64,000 nucleotides of DNA from Roseibium album (lineage in GTDB: Bacteria > Pseudomonadota > Alphaproteobacteria > Rhizobiales > Stappiaceae): the NCBI GenBank assembly GCA_001404055.1, contig CXTY01000014.1, positions 124,001-188,000 of the forward strand. The letters are read 5' to 3'. Below, in pieces: positions 63,669 to 64,000 of this stretch. The notes beneath the pieces were generated by a model. That model was not told where the DNA came from and did no database searches. It saw only the letters and a program-made list of their open reading frames with translations. The translations under genes and the position numbers were made by a program. Position 1 is the stretch's first letter. Each line of letters opens with the position of its first letter.

Positions 63669-63800
63669 AGAGGACTGGGACCTGGAATATTACACCGGTG
63701 ACTTTAAATATGATTTGTAAAGGAAGGTTTAGCTTCAAGATCTTTCACAGATGCAAAAAGGGATGCGATCACCCAAGTTGGGTTTGGGCAGAGTGCAGGT

Positions 63801-64000
63801 TCATTGGTTTGCAAGCGACTCCAGGTAAGCTTCTGTCGCCTTGCGGTCTTCAGGATTAATCAAACCGGAAGACACTCCGGGATAGGCAGCCCCCCCATAC
63901 CCCTCAGGAGTGGGTACGTTGGAATTCACGTTCCCAGGTCGGCTCTTCAAGGCATCAACAAGTGGTGTTCCTGGCCCCACTGCACAGGCAGAGAGAAGTG
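63801..64000 (-). CDS. small lipoprotein, 5' end outside the window
   Basis: The visible 66 codons run from a lipobox (LLSAC, Cys near the window edge) to TGA at 63801-63803. The mature part starts AVGPGTPLVDALKSRPGNV and is Gly/Pro-rich with YGGAAYPG, then a short helix (DRKATEAYLESLANQ). The family is not recognised. The start codon lies beyond 64000. A 6-bp repeat ACCCAA-G-TTGGGT at 63771-63783 is a weak candidate terminator. Confidence 0.6.
   Translation of the reverse strand, partial: LLSACAVGPGTPLVDALKSRPGNVNSNVPTPEGYGGAAYPGVSSGLINPEDRKATEAYLESLANQ

Noticed and set aside
1-64000. CRISPR arrays, insertion sequences, integrases, tRNA or rRNA genes
   Set aside because: No direct-repeat arrays, transposase or integrase motifs, or tRNA-like clover sequences were seen by eye; a tRNA search program was not run.

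Overview
The window looks like chromosomal DNA of a marine-type alphaproteobacterium, most likely Hyphomicrobiales near Stappiaceae (Roseibium/Labrenzia/Pseudovibrio-like). This rests on inference from gene content: an alphaproteobacterial aminotransferase-hom-glpX-recJ block, a heterotetrameric sarcosine oxidase, glutathione-dependent formaldehyde oxidation, a Tat-exported Liv-type binding protein and T6SS genes. I saw no tRNA, rRNA, CRISPR array, insertion sequence or prophage.

Layout. (1) 1-14.9 kb: type VI secretion genes. vgrG reads leftwards. An OmpA-like gene and tssA-tssB-tssC-hcp-tssE-tssF-tssG-tssH(clpV) read rightwards. A PAAR gene closes the block on the minus strand. The membrane-complex genes (tssJKLM), fha and kinase/phosphatase genes are not in the window. 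(2) 15.0-24.6 kb: a co-directional minus-strand set of a caspase-like/Sel1/peptidoglycan-binding protein, a Gly/Asn/Asp-rich lipoprotein, a second caspase-like protein with DUF4384, a small exported protein, a CHASE2 adenylate-cyclase-type receptor and an M23 (LytM) peptidase. Lying directly beside the T6SS genes, this is the best candidate for an undescribed accessory system. (3) 24.8-28.8 kb: GNAT enzyme, ornithine-cyclodeaminase-family enzyme, Ca2+/H+ antiporter and a cytochrome P460-type protein. (4) 28.9-34.1 kb: a complete branched-chain-amino-acid-type ABC importer (livKHMGF order) with a terminator at its end and an attenuator after the binding-protein gene. (5) 34.5-40.7 kb: PPOX flavoprotein, DUF2306 and DUF423 membrane proteins, M3 oligopeptidase, and a P450 gene coupled to an LpxL-like acyltransferase. 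(6) 40.7-48.3 kb: one-carbon metabolism. Sarcosine oxidase soxBDAG can yield formaldehyde, and adhC plus fghA oxidise it to formate. (7) 48.4-56.3 kb: a double-HD-GYP protein, an EEP-family nuclease/phosphatase, and a tandem duplication of a two-gene NUDIX-PiT phosphate-transport unit whose copies have near-matching promoters and palindromes, then a carbon-nitrogen hydrolase and a small membrane protein. (8) 56.4-61.8 kb: aminotransferase-hom-glpX-recJ, a housekeeping run. (9) 62.1-64 kb: a membrane GGDEF protein with an altered signature motif, a truncated copy of its sensor domain, and the end of a small lipoprotein gene.

Functionally, T6SS sheath, baseplate, tube and spike proteins sit next to an envelope-facing set containing two putative cysteine peptidases, a cyclic-nucleotide receptor and a wall hydrolase. 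A plausible but untested reading is that this set senses the envelope and licenses or remodels T6SS assembly. Downstream regions are nutrient uptake and central metabolism. All calls are from reading the sequence only; family names rest on motif recognition, not searches.
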